Source of the DNA: Hyphomicrobiales bacterium
GTDB lineage: Bacteria; Pseudomonadota; Alphaproteobacteria; Rhizobiales; Rhodobiaceae
Length of the DNA: 64,000 nt
Direction of reading: 5' to 3'
Assembly: GCA_002869065.1 (NCBI GenBank)
Contig: PKTR01000001.1
Location: 1-64,000, forward strand
Part shown: one piece after another, positions 51,422 through 62,090 of the stretch
Position numbering within the stretch: position 1 is the first letter of the stretch
How the letters are laid out: each line of letters opens with the position of its first letter
The notes under the pieces: generated by a model
Seen by the model: only the letters and a program-made list of their open reading frames with translations
Database searches by the model: none
What the model was told of the DNA's origin: nothing
Position numbers and translations under genes: made by a program

Positions 51422-53590
51422 CTATTCGGCAGCCTGCTGCGGCTCGTAGCCCAGCGCCGCGTTCAGCTTCTGTAAGAGATCCACCGCCGCTTCGGCAATG
51501 ACCGTGCCCGGCGGGAAGATCGCCGTCGCGCCGGCCTCGTAGAGTGCGTCGTAGTCCTGCGGCGGCACAACACCACCGACGACGATCATGATGTCGGGCC
51601 GGCCCTGTTCGGCGAGCGCCGCTTTCAGCGCGGGAACCAGAGTCAGGTGACCTGCGGCGAGCGACGATACGCCGACGATATGGACGTCGTTCTCAATGGC
51701 CTGGCGCGCCGCTTCGTCGGGTGTGGCAAACAGCGGGCCGATATCGACGTCGAAGCCGAGATCGGCGAAGGCCGACGCGATCACCTTCTGACCACGGTCG
51801 TGGCCGTCCTGGCCCATCTTGGCGACCAGCAGACGCGGCCGGCGGCCGTCATTGTCCTCAAATTCGGAAACCAGCTTTTGAACCCTTTCGACCGCCGCAT
51901 TCATGGTTCCGACCTCCCGCTTGTAGACGCCCGAGATCGATTTGATTTCGGCGGTGTGGCGCCCGAACACCTTCTCCATGGCGAGCGTGATCTCGCCGAC
52001 GGTTGCCTTGGCGCGGGCCGCCTTGACCGACAGGTCGAGCAGATTGCCCGTGCCGTTGGCCGCCGCCTCCGTCAGCGCGTCGAGCGCGGCTTCGACATCG
52101 GCGTCGTTGCGTTCCGCCTTCAGCCGCTGCAGCTTGTCGATCTGCGCTGCACGCACCGCCGAATTGTCGACCTTCAGAACGTCGATCTCTTCTTCGCGGT
52201 CCGGGCGGAACTTGTTGACGCCGACGACCGTCTGGCGGCCGGAGTCGATGCGCGCCTGGGTCTTGGCGGCTGCTTCCTCGATGCGCAGCTTCGGGATGCC
52301 CTTTTCAATGGCTTTTGCCATACCGCCGAGGCTTTCGACTTCCTCGATATGGGCGAGCGCCTTGGCGGCCAGGTCATGCGTCAGCCGCTCGACGTAGAAC
52401 GAACCGCCCCATGGATCGATGACCTTGGTGGTTCCCGATTCCTGCTGCAGGAAGAGCTGGGTGTTGCGCGCGATGCGGGCAGAGAAGTCGGTCGGCAGCG
52501 CCAGCGCCTCGTCGAGCGCGTTGGTGTGCAGCGACTGGGTGTGGCCCTGCGTGGCGGCCATTGCCTCGACAGCGGTGCGGATCGCGTTGTTGAACACGTC
52601 CTGCGCCGTCAGCGACCAGCCCGAGGTCTGCGAATGGGTGCGCAGCGACAGCGACTTCGGGTTCTTTGGTTGGAAATTCGCCTGCATCAGCTTCGCCCAA
52701 AGGAGGCGCGCCGCGCGCATCTTGGCGACTTCCATGAAGAAGTTCATGCCGATCGCCCAGAAGAAGGAGAGGCGAGGGGCAAAGGCATCGATATCGAGCC
52801 CGGCGGCGACGCCCGCGCGGGCATACTCGATGCCGTCGGCGAGCGTGTAGGCGAGTTCGAGATCCGCCGTCGCACCCGCTTCCTGCATGTGATAGCCGGA
52901 AATCGAGATCGAATTGAACTTCGGCATGTGCTCCGACGTATAGGCGAAGATGTCTGAGATGATCCGCATCGACGGCGTCGGCGGGTAGATATAGGTGTTG
53001 CGGACCATGAACTCCTTCAGAATGTCGTTCTGAATGGTCCCCGACAGCTTGTCGTGGGCAACACCCTGTTCTTCCGCCGCCACGATGTAGAGCGCCATGA
53101 CCGGCAGCACCGCGCCGTTCATGGTCATCGACACGCTCATCTTGTCGAGCGGGATCCCCGAGAACAGCGTGCGCATGTCGTAGATCGAGTCGATCGCAAC
53201 ACCGGCCATACCGACGTCACCCGACACGCGCGGATGATCGGAATCGTAACCGCGGTGGGTTGCAAGGTCGAAGGCGACCGACAGGCCCTTCTGGCCGGCG
53301 GCGAGATTGCGCCGGTAAAAGGCGTTGGAATCTTCCGCCGTCGAGAAGCCCGCATATTGCCGGACGGTCCAGGGCTGCTGGACATACATCGTCGGGTAGG
53401 GGCCGCGCACGAAGGGCGCGAGACCCGGGAAGCCGGTGGTCGAGGCGAGCCCCTCGGCGTCCTTCGCCGTGTAGAGCGGCTGGACCGGGATGTCCTCGGG
53501 CGTCAGCCAGGGCTCGGCGGCAGCGCCGGCCTCGGACGCCTGCGGCGCGCTGGCGAAGGGGATGGTGGAAAAATTCGGGATGCGGGTCAT
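51422..53590 (-). CDS. mutB: Methylmalonyl-CoA mutase large (catalytic) subunit
   Basis: This enzyme converts (R)-methylmalonyl-CoA to succinyl-CoA with adenosylcobalamin, the last step of propionyl-CoA use. At 722 residues it has the normal length. The substrate-binding TIM barrel (about 40-450) includes [21 protein letters not shown] and [20 protein letters not shown]. The C-terminal B12 domain (about 590-715) has [13 protein letters not shown] with the base-off/His-on DxHxxG motif and the later GGVVPPQDY. The ATG beginning MTRIPNF is chosen; longer frames add unrelated sequence. It follows mutA by 32 bases. Confidence 0.97.
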   Translation of the reverse strand: MTRIPNFSTIPFASAPQASEAGAAAEPWLTPEDIPVQPLYTAKDAEGLASTTGFPGLAPFVRGPYPTMYVQQPWTVRQYAGFSTAEDSNAFYRRNLAAGQKGLSVAFDLATHRGYDSDHPRVSGDVGMAGVAIDSIYDMRTLFSGIPLDKMSVSMTMNGAVLPVMALYIVAAEEQGVAHDKLSGTIQNDILKEFMVRNTYIYPPTPSMRIISDIFAYTSEHMPKFNSISISGYHMQEAGATADLELAYTLADGIEYARAGVAAGLDIDAFAPRLSFFWAIGMNFFMEVAKMRAARLLWAKLMQANFQPKNPKSLSLRTHSQTSGWSLTAQDVFNNAIRTAVEAMAATQGHTQSLHTNALDEALALPTDFSARIARNTQLFLQQESGTTKVIDPWGGSFYVERLTHDLAAKALAHIEEVESLGGMAKAIEKGIPKLRIEEAAAKTQARIDSGRQTVVGVNKFRPDREEEIDVLKVDNSAVRAAQIDKLQRLKAERNDADVEAALDALTEAAANGTGNLLDLSVKAARAKATVGEITLAMEKVFGRHTAEIKSISGVYKREVGTMNAAVERVQKLVSEFEDNDGRRPRLLVAKMGQDGHDRGQKVIASAFADLGFDVDIGPLFATPDEAARQAIENDVHIVGVSSLAAGHLTLVPALKAALAEQGRPDIMIVVGGVVPPQDYDALYEAGATAIFPPGTVIAEAAVDLLQKLNAALGYEPQQAAE

Positions 53591-53622
53591 GTCCGGTATC
53601 CGTCTGTCTTGAGCAGCGGCGA

Positions 53623-55464
53623 TCAGCGCTGAAGCGCGATCGCCTGCACCTCGGTCAGGAAGTCTAGCACATTGCAGCCAACGTAAAGGAAGCCGTCGAC
53701 GCCGGCGGCTTTGAGCGCGGCTTCGAGATCGCCCGGCCGGCCCGCGAGCGAGATATGAGCGGCGCCCGCGTCCTTGACGGCTTTTGCCGCCGTTTCGGCA
53801 AGATCGGCGTAGACCGCATCCGACGAGCACAGGCAGCAGATCCGCGCACCGCTGTCGGCGAAGGCTTTCGCGGCGGTGTCCGCATCGGCGGCACCCTCGC
53901 CGATGATTGCCTCGATACCGGCGGCCTCGAAGAAGTTCTTGGCGAACGTCGCCCGCGCCGTGAAGTCGGCGATGCGGCCGAGCGTGGCAAGGAACACCGC
54001 CGGACGCTTGCCGGTCTCGGCGAGAAAGGCGTCCGCCTGATCGCGCAACGCTTCATACACGGCGCCGAGCCGGATCGGAGCGAGCGCACCGTCTCCGGAG
54101 ACCGGTGCATCGAACGCGGTCACCTCAAGCGCCTTGACCGGTGCTTCGTGGATGTTCGGGAACTCGCTGGTGCCGGTGATCGCAACCTTGCGCTTGGCGA
54201 TGTCGCGGTCGCGCGCGGCACGTACGGTGGTGATCTTTTCCTGCAGATCGCCGGAGGCGAGGGCGGCCGAAAGCCCGCCGGCAGCCTCGATTTCCTGGAA
54301 CAGCGCCCAGGCCGCCTGCGCGAGCTGGTCGGTCATGGTCTCGACATAGCCGGAACCGGCCGCCGGGTCGGCGACGCGGTAGAGGTTCGATTCTTCCAGC
54401 AGCACCGACTGGGTGTTGCGGGCAACGCGGCGGGCAAAGCCGTCGGCAAGCCCCAGCGCGGCTGTAAACGGCAGCACCGTCAGCGACGTCGCGCCGCCAA
54501 CGCCGGCGGCAAATCCGGCAATGGTCGTGCGCAGCATGTTCACCCACGGGTCGCGGCGCGTCATCATCCGCCAGGCGGTTTCGGTGTGAACGGTGAGGGT
54601 GGTCGGGGCAACGCCGCAGGCCTCGCAGACCTGCCGCCAGAGGCGGCGCAGGGCGCGGATCTTGGCGATGCCGAGGAACTGCTCGGCGTCGACCGACACG
54701 ACGGCTTCGATCGCCGCAACCGCATCTTCCAGCGCCATGCCGGTGGCTTCGAGCGCGCGCAGATAGCCGACCGCAGCGGCGAGCACGGCCGCAATCTCCT
54801 GCGCTTCCGACGCGCCGGCGGCGTGGAACGGACGGCCATCGGCGGCAAGGAACGGACCGGCGAAGCCGTTAGCCTTCAGCGCGACGGCAGCAGCAGCAGC
54901 CTTGGCCACCGCATCGGCATCAGCAGTGCCTGAGGCGGCCTGTGCGCCGAGCGGATCGATGCCGAAGGAAACCGACACGGAGGCGGGTGCCGTGCCGGAG
55001 GCCTTGATATGCGCGGCAAGCGCTGCAGCGGCGGCAACCCCGTCGGCGCCGGCATTGAGCCGGATACGGATCGCATCGAGCAGCACGTCGTCGAGAAGTG
55101 TTACGAAAGTGGCGGCGTCAGTGAGGCCGTCGATGCCAAACCCGAACGCATTCGGCGCGCCACGACCGACAATGTCGAGGCCTGCGGCGCCGCCTGCGAG
55201 ATCGTCAAGCGCAATGGCGTTCGCCGCCTTCGCATCCGGATGATCGGCGCGCTGCAGCGCGGCCCAGGGGGCGGCATCGGCCCGCCCCGGCTCGGCCACC
55301 GCGTTGGCGGCCTGCGGGTAGAGCGGCTCGATCGCAAGCCCGTCATCGGTCTTGCTGCGCAGCTTGTCGAAAGCGGCACCCTTCAGCGCCTTTTCAACGG
55401 CGGCGAGCCAGGTTGTTTCGTTGGCGCCGGCAAAATCGTCCGACAGCAGGGAAATGGAAGCCAT
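53623..55464 (-). CDS. mutA: Methylmalonyl-CoA mutase small subunit
   Basis: A 613-residue homologue of MutB that forms the alpha-beta enzyme but does not catalyse. Barrel features such as [20 protein letters not shown] and [21 protein letters not shown] are present. The B12 domain region (about 500-610) lacks DxHxxG, as expected for this subunit. It is unusually Ala-rich (runs such as KAAAAAVAL), which fits high-GC drift. GGAAATGGAAGCC upstream of the ATG gives only a modest ribosome site. It is the first gene of the mutAB operon, with meaB separate. Confidence 0.93.
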   Translation of the reverse strand: MASISLLSDDFAGANETTWLAAVEKALKGAAFDKLRSKTDDGLAIEPLYPQAANAVAEPGRADAAPWAALQRADHPDAKAANAIALDDLAGGAAGLDIVGRGAPNAFGFGIDGLTDAATFVTLLDDVLLDAIRIRLNAGADGVAAAAALAAHIKASGTAPASVSVSFGIDPLGAQAASGTADADAVAKAAAAAVALKANGFAGPFLAADGRPFHAAGASEAQEIAAVLAAAVGYLRALEATGMALEDAVAAIEAVVSVDAEQFLGIAKIRALRRLWRQVCEACGVAPTTLTVHTETAWRMMTRRDPWVNMLRTTIAGFAAGVGGATSLTVLPFTAALGLADGFARRVARNTQSVLLEESNLYRVADPAAGSGYVETMTDQLAQAAWALFQEIEAAGGLSAALASGDLQEKITTVRAARDRDIAKRKVAITGTSEFPNIHEAPVKALEVTAFDAPVSGDGALAPIRLGAVYEALRDQADAFLAETGKRPAVFLATLGRIADFTARATFAKNFFEAAGIEAIIGEGAADADTAAKAFADSGARICCLCSSDAVYADLAETAAKAVKDAGAAHISLAGRPGDLEAALKAAGVDGFLYVGCNVLDFLTEVQAIALQR

Positions 55465-55650
55465 GGCGCGTTCCCGAATTGGTTCGGCCCGGCGCAATCA
55501 CATGCCGGGCAGGCCTTCAAAGTTTGCCCGTCCTTATACGGATTTCACAAGGGCCGGGGCAAGTTAGGCAAAGGGCGAGGGCGACGCTCACCCGCGATCT
55601 CGATCGGCATGTCGTGTTCGCAGCAGAATGCCGTCCGGAAGCGTAACGCG

Positions 55651-55686
55651 CAAAGAAAAAGGGAGCACCGTCGATGCCCCCTTTCC
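55651..55686 (-). terminator. Possible terminator after the DUF4332 gene
   Basis: On the minus strand an imperfect stem (GGAAAGGGGGC with GCTCCCTTTTTC, one mismatch) runs into TTTTTCTTT about 80 bases after the DUF4332 stop. Confidence 0.45.
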
Positions 55687-55765
55687 AAATCGCACAAACC
55701 ACCGTGGCGCGACCGGGCGGTGCGCCGCGCGCCGGTGTGAACCGGCCTGCCGATGGGATCGGCTC

Positions 55766-56176
55766 TTAGTAGGTCATCATCGGCGGCAGCGACTTGGCCT
55801 GCTCAACCCATTTGGCGACGGCCTTTTCGCTCGGCAGCAGCCGGACGAGTTTCTTCTCGGCGTTGACCTCGGCCATCTTGGCTGTGAGGTTGTCGGCGCG
55901 ACGGTGCTTCAGTTCCTTCACCGTGTCGACGCCGGCCGCTTCCAGAAGCTCTGAATACTCTTCCGCAACGCCCTTGATCCGCATCAGGTCGGCCATGTTG
56001 GCCCACTTGAGGATGCGGGCATCGTCGATGCCGCTTTCCTCAGCGACCGCCTTGCGGCCCTTCGGATCCTTGGCGCGCTCAAGCAGCTTGCCCGTGGTGC
56101 GAATACCGATGGCCTTCAGCTTTTCGGCATAGGTGGGGCCGATGCCTTCAATGTCGATAATGGAATAGGATGACAT
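55766..56176 (-). CDS. DUF4332 helix-hairpin-helix protein
   Basis: A 136-residue protein with two helix-hairpin-helix units: IDIEGIGPTYAEKLKAIGI near the N-terminus and the matching second unit around MADLMRIKGVAEEYSELLEAAG. This is the DUF4332 architecture. The fold usually binds DNA without sequence preference, but the function of this family is not known to me. AGGAGG lies twelve bases before the ATG. It is on the same strand as the next gene upstream, with about 90 bases between. Confidence 0.88.
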   Translation of the reverse strand: MSSYSIIDIEGIGPTYAEKLKAIGIRTTGKLLERAKDPKGRKAVAEESGIDDARILKWANMADLMRIKGVAEEYSELLEAAGVDTVKELKHRRADNLTAKMAEVNAEKKLVRLLPSEKAVAKWVEQAKSLPPMMTY

Positions 56177-56263
56177 GCCCGTGTGCTCCTCCTGTGTGCA
56201 GGTGTTCCGTCTCTAACATCCGGGACTTTGTCCCGGCTCGCGGCCCCTTGCTGTTCCCCGGTG

Positions 56264-56656
56264 TCAGGAAATGAACTGCCCCAGACCCGGAATTGAACCG
56301 ATCACCTCGTCGACGACATCCGGACCGGCCTTTTCGCGCGCCATGCCGACGACTTCGTCGGTCACGCCCTTGACCTGATCCATGTCGAGACCGGCGTCTG
56401 TGAGCTGATTGAGGGCGCCCATGGCACCAAGACCGCCGCCCAGCGAACCGAGAGCGCCGAGCAGTCCGCCGCTCTTCTTTTCGCCCGCCTGCGCGTCTAT
56501 CAGTTCCTGCGCGCCGGGAATGGCCTTGATCATTTCAGCCACGGTCCCTTCCGAACCTTCCTTGGTCAGGAAGTTCAGGATGATGCCGACGGCTTTTTTT
56601 GCCAGCTCCTCGTCGATGCCGACATTGGCGACAATGCGGCTGATCAACTCCTCCAT
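56264..56656 (-). CDS. Small helical protein of DUF2267/DUF2780-like type
   Basis: A 130-residue protein. The N-terminal helical part (about 1-60, VGIDEELAKKAVGIILNFLTKEG and GTVAEMIKAIPGAQELI) is linked by a Gly-rich stretch (GGLLGALGSLGGGLGAMGAL) to a second helical part ending in IGSIPGLGQFIS. This resembles DUF2267/DUF2780-type proteins, which are widespread and uncharacterised. TGGAGGC precedes the ATG at good spacing. No signal peptide. Confidence 0.75.
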   Translation of the reverse strand: MEELISRIVANVGIDEELAKKAVGIILNFLTKEGSEGTVAEMIKAIPGAQELIDAQAGEKKSGGLLGALGSLGGGLGAMGALNQLTDAGLDMDQVKGVTDEVVGMAREKAGPDVVDEVIGSIPGLGQFIS

Positions 56657-56861
56657 CGGATGCCTCCAGATTGATACATTTGCCGCAGATGTGACAACAG
56701 GCGTGCCGCAAAGACAAGTGATTCCTTGTGATTTCGGCAATTTTCCGGGGATATTTGCCGCTTTGTCGCAACCCCTGGCAGATGAGGCCAGGCCGCCGCT
56801 ACGGCATGTTTCGCGCGCTTGTCGGCGCACGGACCGGATTCTATAACCGACGACGAGTCAT

Positions 56862-58400
56862 ATGGGGGAAACAGCGATGCTCATCGACGGCAAGGTCTAT
56901 CTCGGCACCAGCGACAAGCCGGAATATCTCGATCTTGCCTATGCCAACCGGCACGGGCTGATCACGGGCGCGACCGGCACAGGCAAGACCGTGTCGCTGC
57001 AGATTTTGGCAGAGGGCTTTTCCGCCGCCGGAGTTCCGGTCTTCTGCGCCGACATCAAGGGCGACCTGTCGGGCATCGCGACGGCGGGCGAGACGAAGGA
57101 CTTCCTCGAGAAGCGCGCAAAGACGATCGGCTTCGACGACTACCGTTACGAAGCCTTTCCGACCGTGTTCTGGGACCTGTTCGGCGAGCAGGGCCACCCG
57201 ATCCGCACCACGATCAGCGAGATGGGCCCGCTTCTGCTGTCGCGCTTGCTCGGCCTGACCGATGTGCAGGAAGGTGTGCTTAACGTCGCCTTCCGCCTGG
57301 CCGACGACGAGGGCCTGTTGCTGCTCGATCTGAAGGACCTGCGCGCGCTGCTCGTCAACGTCGACGGTCGCCGCGACGAGATCTCGGCCAGCTACGGCCG
57401 CGTTTCGACCGCTTCGATCGGTGCGATCCAGCGCCGCCTGCTGGTGCTGGAAGAGCAGGGCGGCGACAATTTCTTTGGCGAGCCGGCTCTGCGCATCGCC
57501 GATATCATGCGCACCGATGTCGACGGGCGCGGCATCGTCAATGTGCTCGCCGCCGACAAGTTGATGCCGAACCCACATCTCTACGCCACCTTCCTCTTGT
57601 GGCTGATGTCGGAGCTGTTCGAGGAACTGCCGGAAGTCGGCGATCCCGACAAGCCGCGCCTCGTCTTCTTCTTCGACGAAGCGCACCTGCTGTTCGACGA
57701 GGCGCCGAAGGTGCTGCTCGACAAGGTCGAGCAGGTGGTCCGGCTGATCCGCTCCAAGGGCGTCGGTGTCTTCTTCGTCACCCAGAACCCGCTCGACGTG
57801 CCCGACGAGGTGCTCGGCCAGCTCGGAAACAGGGTGCAGCATGCGCTGCGCGCCTTTACCCCGCGCGATCAACGTGCCGTGCGTGCTGCCGCCCAGACTT
57901 TCCGTCAGAACCCGGACCTCGACACCGAAGAGGTGATCATGGAACTCGGGGTCGGCGAGGCGCTGGTTTCGACGCTGGAGAAGAAGGGCATTCCCTCCAT
58001 CGTCCAGCGCACGCTGATCCGTCCGCCGTCATCCCGGCTTGGTCCGCTGACGCCGGCCGAGCGCCGCCAGATCGTCGCGACAAGCTCCATGGCTGGCTAC
58101 TATGACCGCGAGATCGACCGCGAGTCCGCCTACGAAGTGCTGCAGGAGCGGGCCGAGGCCGAAGCCCGCCGCGAGGAAGAACAGCGCCTGGCCGAAGAGC
58201 GCGAGAAGGAACGCGAGCGCATCGAAAAGGCGCGGGAACGCGACGCGCGGTCGAGCCGGTCCTCGTCGCGCTCATCGAGCCGCTCGCGCAACGATACGGT
58301 CACCGAAGCCGCGATCAAATCCGTTGTCCGCAGCGTTTCGACGACGCTTGGCCGCGAAATCGTGCGCGGCATCCTTGGTAGCCTGAAACGCGGCTTCTGA
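56862..58400 (+). CDS. HerA-like P-loop ATPase, DUF853 (YjgR) family
   Basis: A 512-residue ATPase of the HerA/FtsK superfamily. Walker A GATGTGKT is at about 36-43, and Walker B and the following acid at [15 protein letters not shown] (about 265-279). [33 protein letters not shown] and [17 protein letters not shown] are typical of YjgR. From about residue 420 the tail is a charged coiled coil ([20 protein letters not shown]), then a Ser/Arg-rich stretch. Family function is unsettled; DNA translocation is possible. The ATG at 56862 was used, but the in-frame ATG at 56877 has the better ribosome site (GGGGG). Confidence 0.9.
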   Translation: MGETAMLIDGKVYLGTSDKPEYLDLAYANRHGLITGATGTGKTVSLQILAEGFSAAGVPVFCADIKGDLSGIATAGETKDFLEKRAKTIGFDDYRYEAFPTVFWDLFGEQGHPIRTTISEMGPLLLSRLLGLTDVQEGVLNVAFRLADDEGLLLLDLKDLRALLVNVDGRRDEISASYGRVSTASIGAIQRRLLVLEEQGGDNFFGEPALRIADIMRTDVDGRGIVNVLAADKLMPNPHLYATFLLWLMSELFEELPEVGDPDKPRLVFFFDEAHLLFDEAPKVLLDKVEQVVRLIRSKGVGVFFVTQNPLDVPDEVLGQLGNRVQHALRAFTPRDQRAVRAAAQTFRQNPDLDTEEVIMELGVGEALVSTLEKKGIPSIVQRTLIRPPSSRLGPLTPAERRQIVATSSMAGYYDREIDRESAYEVLQERAEAEARREEEQRLAEEREKERERIEKARERDARSSRSSSRSSSRSRNDTVTEAAIKSVVRSVSTTLGREIVRGILGSLKRGF

Positions 58401-58485
58401 CCTCCGCGCACTCCCGGCGCGGCCGTCATCTTTCGTCGTCCATCCGTGGTCCCGCATCGGGCGGAACCCGAACCGGAGTCATGCC

Positions 58486-59871
58486 ATGTCGTTGGAAAAG
58501 GTGCTGGCACGCATTGATGCCGATCTCGATCAGAGCCTCGAACGGCTGTTCGATCTGATGCGCGTGAAGTCGATTTCCGCAGACCCTGCCTACAAGGCCG
58601 ACTGCCAGGCCGCGGCCGAATGGTGCTCGAACGAGCTGACCGGCCTCGGTTTCGAGTCTTCCGTGCGTCCGACGCCGGGTCACCCCATGGTCGTCGCCCA
58701 TCGCCGCGACGACGGCGCGACGGGGCCGAATGTCTTGTTCTACGGCCACTATGACGTGCAGCCGGTCGATCCGATCGAGCTGTGGGAGATGGACCCGTTC
58801 GACCCGCGCATCGTGACGCGTGACGACGGTTCTAAAATGATCGTTGGACGCGGCAGTGACGATGATAAGGGGCAGTTGCTGACCTTCGTGGAGGCGGCGC
58901 GCGCCTGGATCGCCGAAACCGGTAGTTTGCCGGTTCCCGTCTCGATCCTGTTCGAGGGTGAGGAGGAATCCGGCAGCCCGTCACTCGCCGGCTTCCTCGC
59001 CGAAAATGCCGAGGAGCTGAGCCTCGATCTCGCGCTCGTTTGCGACACCGGTATGTGGGATCGCAACACGCCGGCCATCACCACCATGCTGCGGGGGTTG
59101 ATGGAAGATGAAATCGTCATCACTGCCGCCGACCGGGACCTGCATTCCGGCAGCTTCGGCAGCGCGGCCCGCAATCCGATCCACCTTCTGGCAAGCATCA
59201 TCGCCGATCTGCACGATGAGAACGGAAGTGTGGCCGTGCCCGGCTTCTATGATGACGTTGCCGACCTGCCGGCCGAGATCAAGGCGATGTGGGATGGCCT
59301 GGGCTTCGACGAGGCCGCCTTCCTCGGGCAGATCGGCCTGTCGGTTCCGGCTGGCGAAGCTGATCGCTCGGTGCTCGAACAGATCTGGTCGCGGCCGACC
59401 TGCGAGATCAACGGCATCATCGGCGGCTATACGGGCGAGGGCTTCAAGACCGTGATCCCGTCGAAGGCGTCGGCGAAGATTTCCTGCCGGCTGGTCGGCG
59501 GTCAGGATCCCGAAAAGGTGCGCACCGCATTCCGCGACTTCGTTCGCGCGCGCATGCCGGCCGATTGCACCGTCGAGTTCCTCTCGCATGGCGGAAGCCC
59601 CGGCTTTACCGTGCCGATCGACAGCCCGGCGCTCAATCAGGGGCGCGCCGCGCTCGACGCCGAATGGGAGAACCCAGCCGTACTGATGGCCATGGGGGGA
59701 TCGATCCCCATCGTCGGCGATTTCAAGCACAAGCTCGGCATGGAGACGCTGATGATCGGTTTCGGCCTCGACGATGACCGCATCCACTCGCCGAACGAGA
59801 AGTACGAGCTCAAGAGCTTCCACAAAGGTATCCGCTCCTGGGCGCGGGTGCTGGCCGAACTCGCCGGCTGA
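58486..59871 (+). CDS. M20-family metallopeptidase (dipeptidase type)
   Basis: A 461-residue di-zinc peptidase. His88 and Asp90 in GHYDVQP, the bridging Asp in GRGSDDDKGQ (121-130) and the acidic pair in EGEEESGSPS (about 157-165) fit the M20 active site. The lid/dimer domain (about 200-370) begins after DLHSGSFGSAARNPIHLL. The subgroup resembles carnosinase/Dug1-like dipeptidases. No signal peptide, so cytoplasmic. A strong terminator follows. Confidence 0.92.
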   Translation: MSLEKVLARIDADLDQSLERLFDLMRVKSISADPAYKADCQAAAEWCSNELTGLGFESSVRPTPGHPMVVAHRRDDGATGPNVLFYGHYDVQPVDPIELWEMDPFDPRIVTRDDGSKMIVGRGSDDDKGQLLTFVEAARAWIAETGSLPVPVSILFEGEEESGSPSLAGFLAENAEELSLDLALVCDTGMWDRNTPAITTMLRGLMEDEIVITAADRDLHSGSFGSAARNPIHLLASIIADLHDENGSVAVPGFYDDVADLPAEIKAMWDGLGFDEAAFLGQIGLSVPAGEADRSVLEQIWSRPTCEINGIIGGYTGEGFKTVIPSKASAKISCRLVGGQDPEKVRTAFRDFVRARMPADCTVEFLSHGGSPGFTVPIDSPALNQGRAALDAEWENPAVLMAMGGSIPIVGDFKHKLGMETLMIGFGLDDDRIHSPNEKYELKSFHKGIRSWARVLAELAG

Positions 59872-59892
59872 TCAAGGCGAGTGCTCAAAAAG

Positions 59893-59922
59893 AAAACGCC
59901 CGGGGGAAGACCCGGGCGTTTT
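59893..59922. terminator. Bidirectional terminator
   Basis: A perfect 12-bp stem (59893-59904 with 59911-59922) with a GGAAGA loop, starting in AAAA and ending in TTTT, lies between the convergent peptidase and DUF2147 genes. Confidence 0.93.
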
Positions 59923-59951
59923 GCGTTCAGTACAGCTGGCGCGAAGGAGCG

Positions 59952-60311
59952 TTAGCGCGTCCAGGTCTCGGAATCGCACATCGACTTGCCGATGGCGCAG
60001 CCCTTAACCGACAGCTGGTTGCCGCTCAGCTTCACGGTGCCGTTGAAAGTCATCCAGCTGCCCATCTTCGGGTGCCACATGTCGCCGGCCCAGGTGTTTG
60101 CACCGGTCTTCGGGATGCCCTTGAACATCTTGAAGCCGGATTTCTTGCCGCTGGTCACGACGCCGCACATCTTGCCGCCGCAATCGCTCACCTTGGCGGT
60201 CGAGCCGTCCGGGCGCTTCCAGGTGCCGAACGGCGAAGCCGCGCTGGCGGTGACGGTGAAGGCGAGCAGGCCGGCAATGGCCACGCTGCTGCGAAGCAGA
60301 GAAATCTTCAT
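59952..60311 (-). CDS. Secreted DUF2147 protein
   Basis: A 119-residue protein. The signal peptide ends at ASAAS (about residue 25). The DUF2147 domain then starts with FGTWKRPDGSTAKVSDCGGKMCGVV; the pattern GxWxxPDG...ACGxxLCGxI is typical. Four cysteines (in DCGGKMC and GCAIGKSMC) may form two disulfides. The rest is beta-rich, with WHPKMGSWMTFNGTVKLSG. GGGAGG precedes the ATG by about ten bases. Function is unknown; the family is periplasmic. Confidence 0.9.
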   Translation of the reverse strand: MKISLLRSSVAIAGLLAFTVTASAASPFGTWKRPDGSTAKVSDCGGKMCGVVTSGKKSGFKMFKGIPKTGANTWAGDMWHPKMGSWMTFNGTVKLSGNQLSVKGCAIGKSMCDSETWTR

Positions 60312-60614
60312 TCGATTGGTCCCTCCCAGAAGACCCGTTTTCGGGTCTTTTCTTTCCGTTTTGGTTCCACGCCTCAATTTCGAATGCGCGGAAAGCTGTC
60401 TTATGCCAAACCAGCCCAGGCTGGTGCGGCCCGCTGCAGCTTCTTGTTTTTATGTCGAAATTCGACGCGAGCGCCGTTCCCCTCGGAACATCCGACGCGA
60501 CACGTTATCACATGCGAATATGAATACCTATGGGATTGCACGCCGGGACAGGTGAAAATTCCTGGCGTCGAAAGCCGCCGCGACGAGATGGCCAGGCGTG
60601 CCTGTCCGTAGCGG
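60312..60614. other. 303-base intergenic region
   Basis: This lies between the haloacid dehalogenase stop and the DUF2147 start, both on the minus strand. Apart from a hairpin at 60330-60349 I see no gene, repeat or clear promoter. Confidence 0.5.
60330..60349 (-). promoter_or_regulatory. Hairpin in the DUF2147 leader
   Basis: A perfect 8-bp stem (AAGACCCG with CGGGTCTT, four-base loop) stands just before the ribosome site of the DUF2147 gene. The plus-strand side is followed by TTTTCTTT, so it could also stop stray plus-strand transcripts. Confidence 0.4.
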
Positions 60615-61277
60615 TCAAGCGAGGGTTTCGAGCCCGCTCAGCGACGACAGGATCGCGCTCGGCGGCAGGTCGGAATACTCGTCCGGCTGGCCTGTGCGGT
60701 TGATCCAGACCGGGCGGAAGCCGAAGGCGGCAGCCCCCGCGATATCCCAGCGGTTGGACGACTGGAAGGAAACGGCCTCCGGGAACACCCGGAAATGGGT
60801 CGTCACCATCTCGTAGACCCGCTCGTCGGTCTTGTAGGTCCGCAACTCGTCGACGGAGATGGACGCATCGACGACATTGTCGATCCCGGCGGAGGACACC
60901 GCGCTCGCGAGCATCTCCGGCGAACCGTTCGACAGGATCGCCACCCGCGCGCCGCTATCCTTCAATGCCCGCAAGACGCCGGGCACCTCCGGGTAGGCAT
61001 CGAGATGGCGGTAGGCATCGAGCAGCATCGGACGCACCGAGGTGTCGGCTGACGGCACCATGCGAAACGCATAATCGAGCGCCTGTTCGGTCAAGAGCCA
61101 GAAATCCTGATAGCGGCCCATCAGGGCGCGCACCCACGAGTATTCAAGCTGCTTGGCGCGCCAGATCTCCGACAGCCTCTGCCCGTCCGGACCAACCGCT
61201 TCGGCATGCCGGCGTACCGCGGCATGAACGTCGAACAAGGTGCCGTAGGCGTCGAAAACATAGACCGAAGGTGCCAT
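60615..61277 (-). CDS. Haloacid dehalogenase, type II
   Basis: A 220-residue HAD-fold hydrolase of the (S)-2-haloacid dehalogenase type. The nucleophile Asp9 is in VFDAYGTLFDV, motif II in ILSNGSPEML, the Lys in YKTDERVYE and motif III in FQSSNRWDIAGAAAFGF; the SSNxWDxxGA string is specific for type II dehalogenases. It would remove halide from 2-haloalkanoic acids, giving 2-hydroxyacids, although many family members have other or unknown substrates. The ATG begins MAPSVYVFDAYG, with AGAGGCAGG upstream. Confidence 0.92.
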   Translation of the reverse strand: MAPSVYVFDAYGTLFDVHAAVRRHAEAVGPDGQRLSEIWRAKQLEYSWVRALMGRYQDFWLLTEQALDYAFRMVPSADTSVRPMLLDAYRHLDAYPEVPGVLRALKDSGARVAILSNGSPEMLASAVSSAGIDNVVDASISVDELRTYKTDERVYEMVTTHFRVFPEAVSFQSSNRWDIAGAAAFGFRPVWINRTGQPDEYSDLPPSAILSSLSGLETLA

Positions 61278-61480
61278 TGCGCCTGCCTCTTTCCTTGAAT
61301 CTCGAGCGCGCCGCCGGGCTCCATTGACTGACTGCCGTTCGCCGCTTTGCGGTCTGTTCTGCGGTCGCTTCCTCGCCGGCGCCGCGCGCCGCCGCGTTTC
61401 CCGCTGCAAGACAATCGCGTTCATCCCTTCCGGTCAAGCCGCAAAGACCGCGTCGGCTTTCCTTCGCCTGTCCACGCGCG

Positions 61481-61921
61481 CTACGCCCCAGCCGGTGGCG
61501 GCAGCACCATCTTGCCGCTTTCATCCAGCAGGAAGATCGGGTTGAAGGCGATTTCCAGAAGGTGTCCGCCGGGGATGCGGACATAGCCGGAATAGCCGCC
61601 CCAGAACACCTCCTGCGGCGTCTTCACCGGCTCGCCGCCGGCTGCAACCGCACGGGCGAATGCTTCGTCGACGGCCTCCTTGCTGACGCCGTTCCAGGCA
61701 ATCGAGACAGCGTGGTAGCTGCCGCCGTCGTCTTCGACCTCGGCATCCTCTGCCAGTGCCTTGCGCCCGAACAGCCCGAGTGACGTGGTTCCGGTGTCAT
61801 AGAATGCGACCTGATCGCTCTCGAACGCGGCCGGTTTCCACCCCAGACCGTCTTCTAAGAACCGCCGCGCGGCAGCAAGATCGTCTAAGCCGAGTGTCAC
61901 CATGGTGAGTCGCTGGTCCAT
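61481..61921 (-). CDS. VOC-family (glyoxalase fold) protein
   Basis: A 146-residue vicinal-oxygen-chelate protein with paired beta-alpha-beta-beta-beta units: RLTMVTLGLDDLAAARRFLE at the start and GGYSGYVRIPGGHLLEIAFN near the end. The metal ligands are not the full glyoxalase I set: the C-terminal Glu (LLEIAFN) is there, while the N-terminal His of the first strand is replaced (TMVTLG). This may be a non-glyoxalase subgroup. GGAGAG lies five bases before the ATG. It has a separate start upstream of the dehalogenase gene. Confidence 0.88.
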   Translation of the reverse strand: MDQRLTMVTLGLDDLAAARRFLEDGLGWKPAAFESDQVAFYDTGTTSLGLFGRKALAEDAEVEDDGGSYHAVSIAWNGVSKEAVDEAFARAVAAGGEPVKTPQEVFWGGYSGYVRIPGGHLLEIAFNPIFLLDESGKMVLPPPAGA

Positions 61922-62090
61922 CGTTCTCTCCCTTTCGACGCCAATCCCTTCGAGTTTTTCCGAAATGCGGAGTTTTGTCCAGAACAAAAACAGAACATGC
62001 GTGCGCGAATGAAAAGACCCGGTTTTTTTGCCCCAAGGAGTTGACGGCGGCCCGTGTGGTGCGTTCGATTTGCCAAACGGAGGACGCGTT

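Noticed and set aside
53623-55464. mutA as a broken copy of mutB, because the B12 motif is missing
   Set aside because: Loss of DxHxxG is normal for the small subunit of the two-subunit bacterial enzyme, and the frame is intact.
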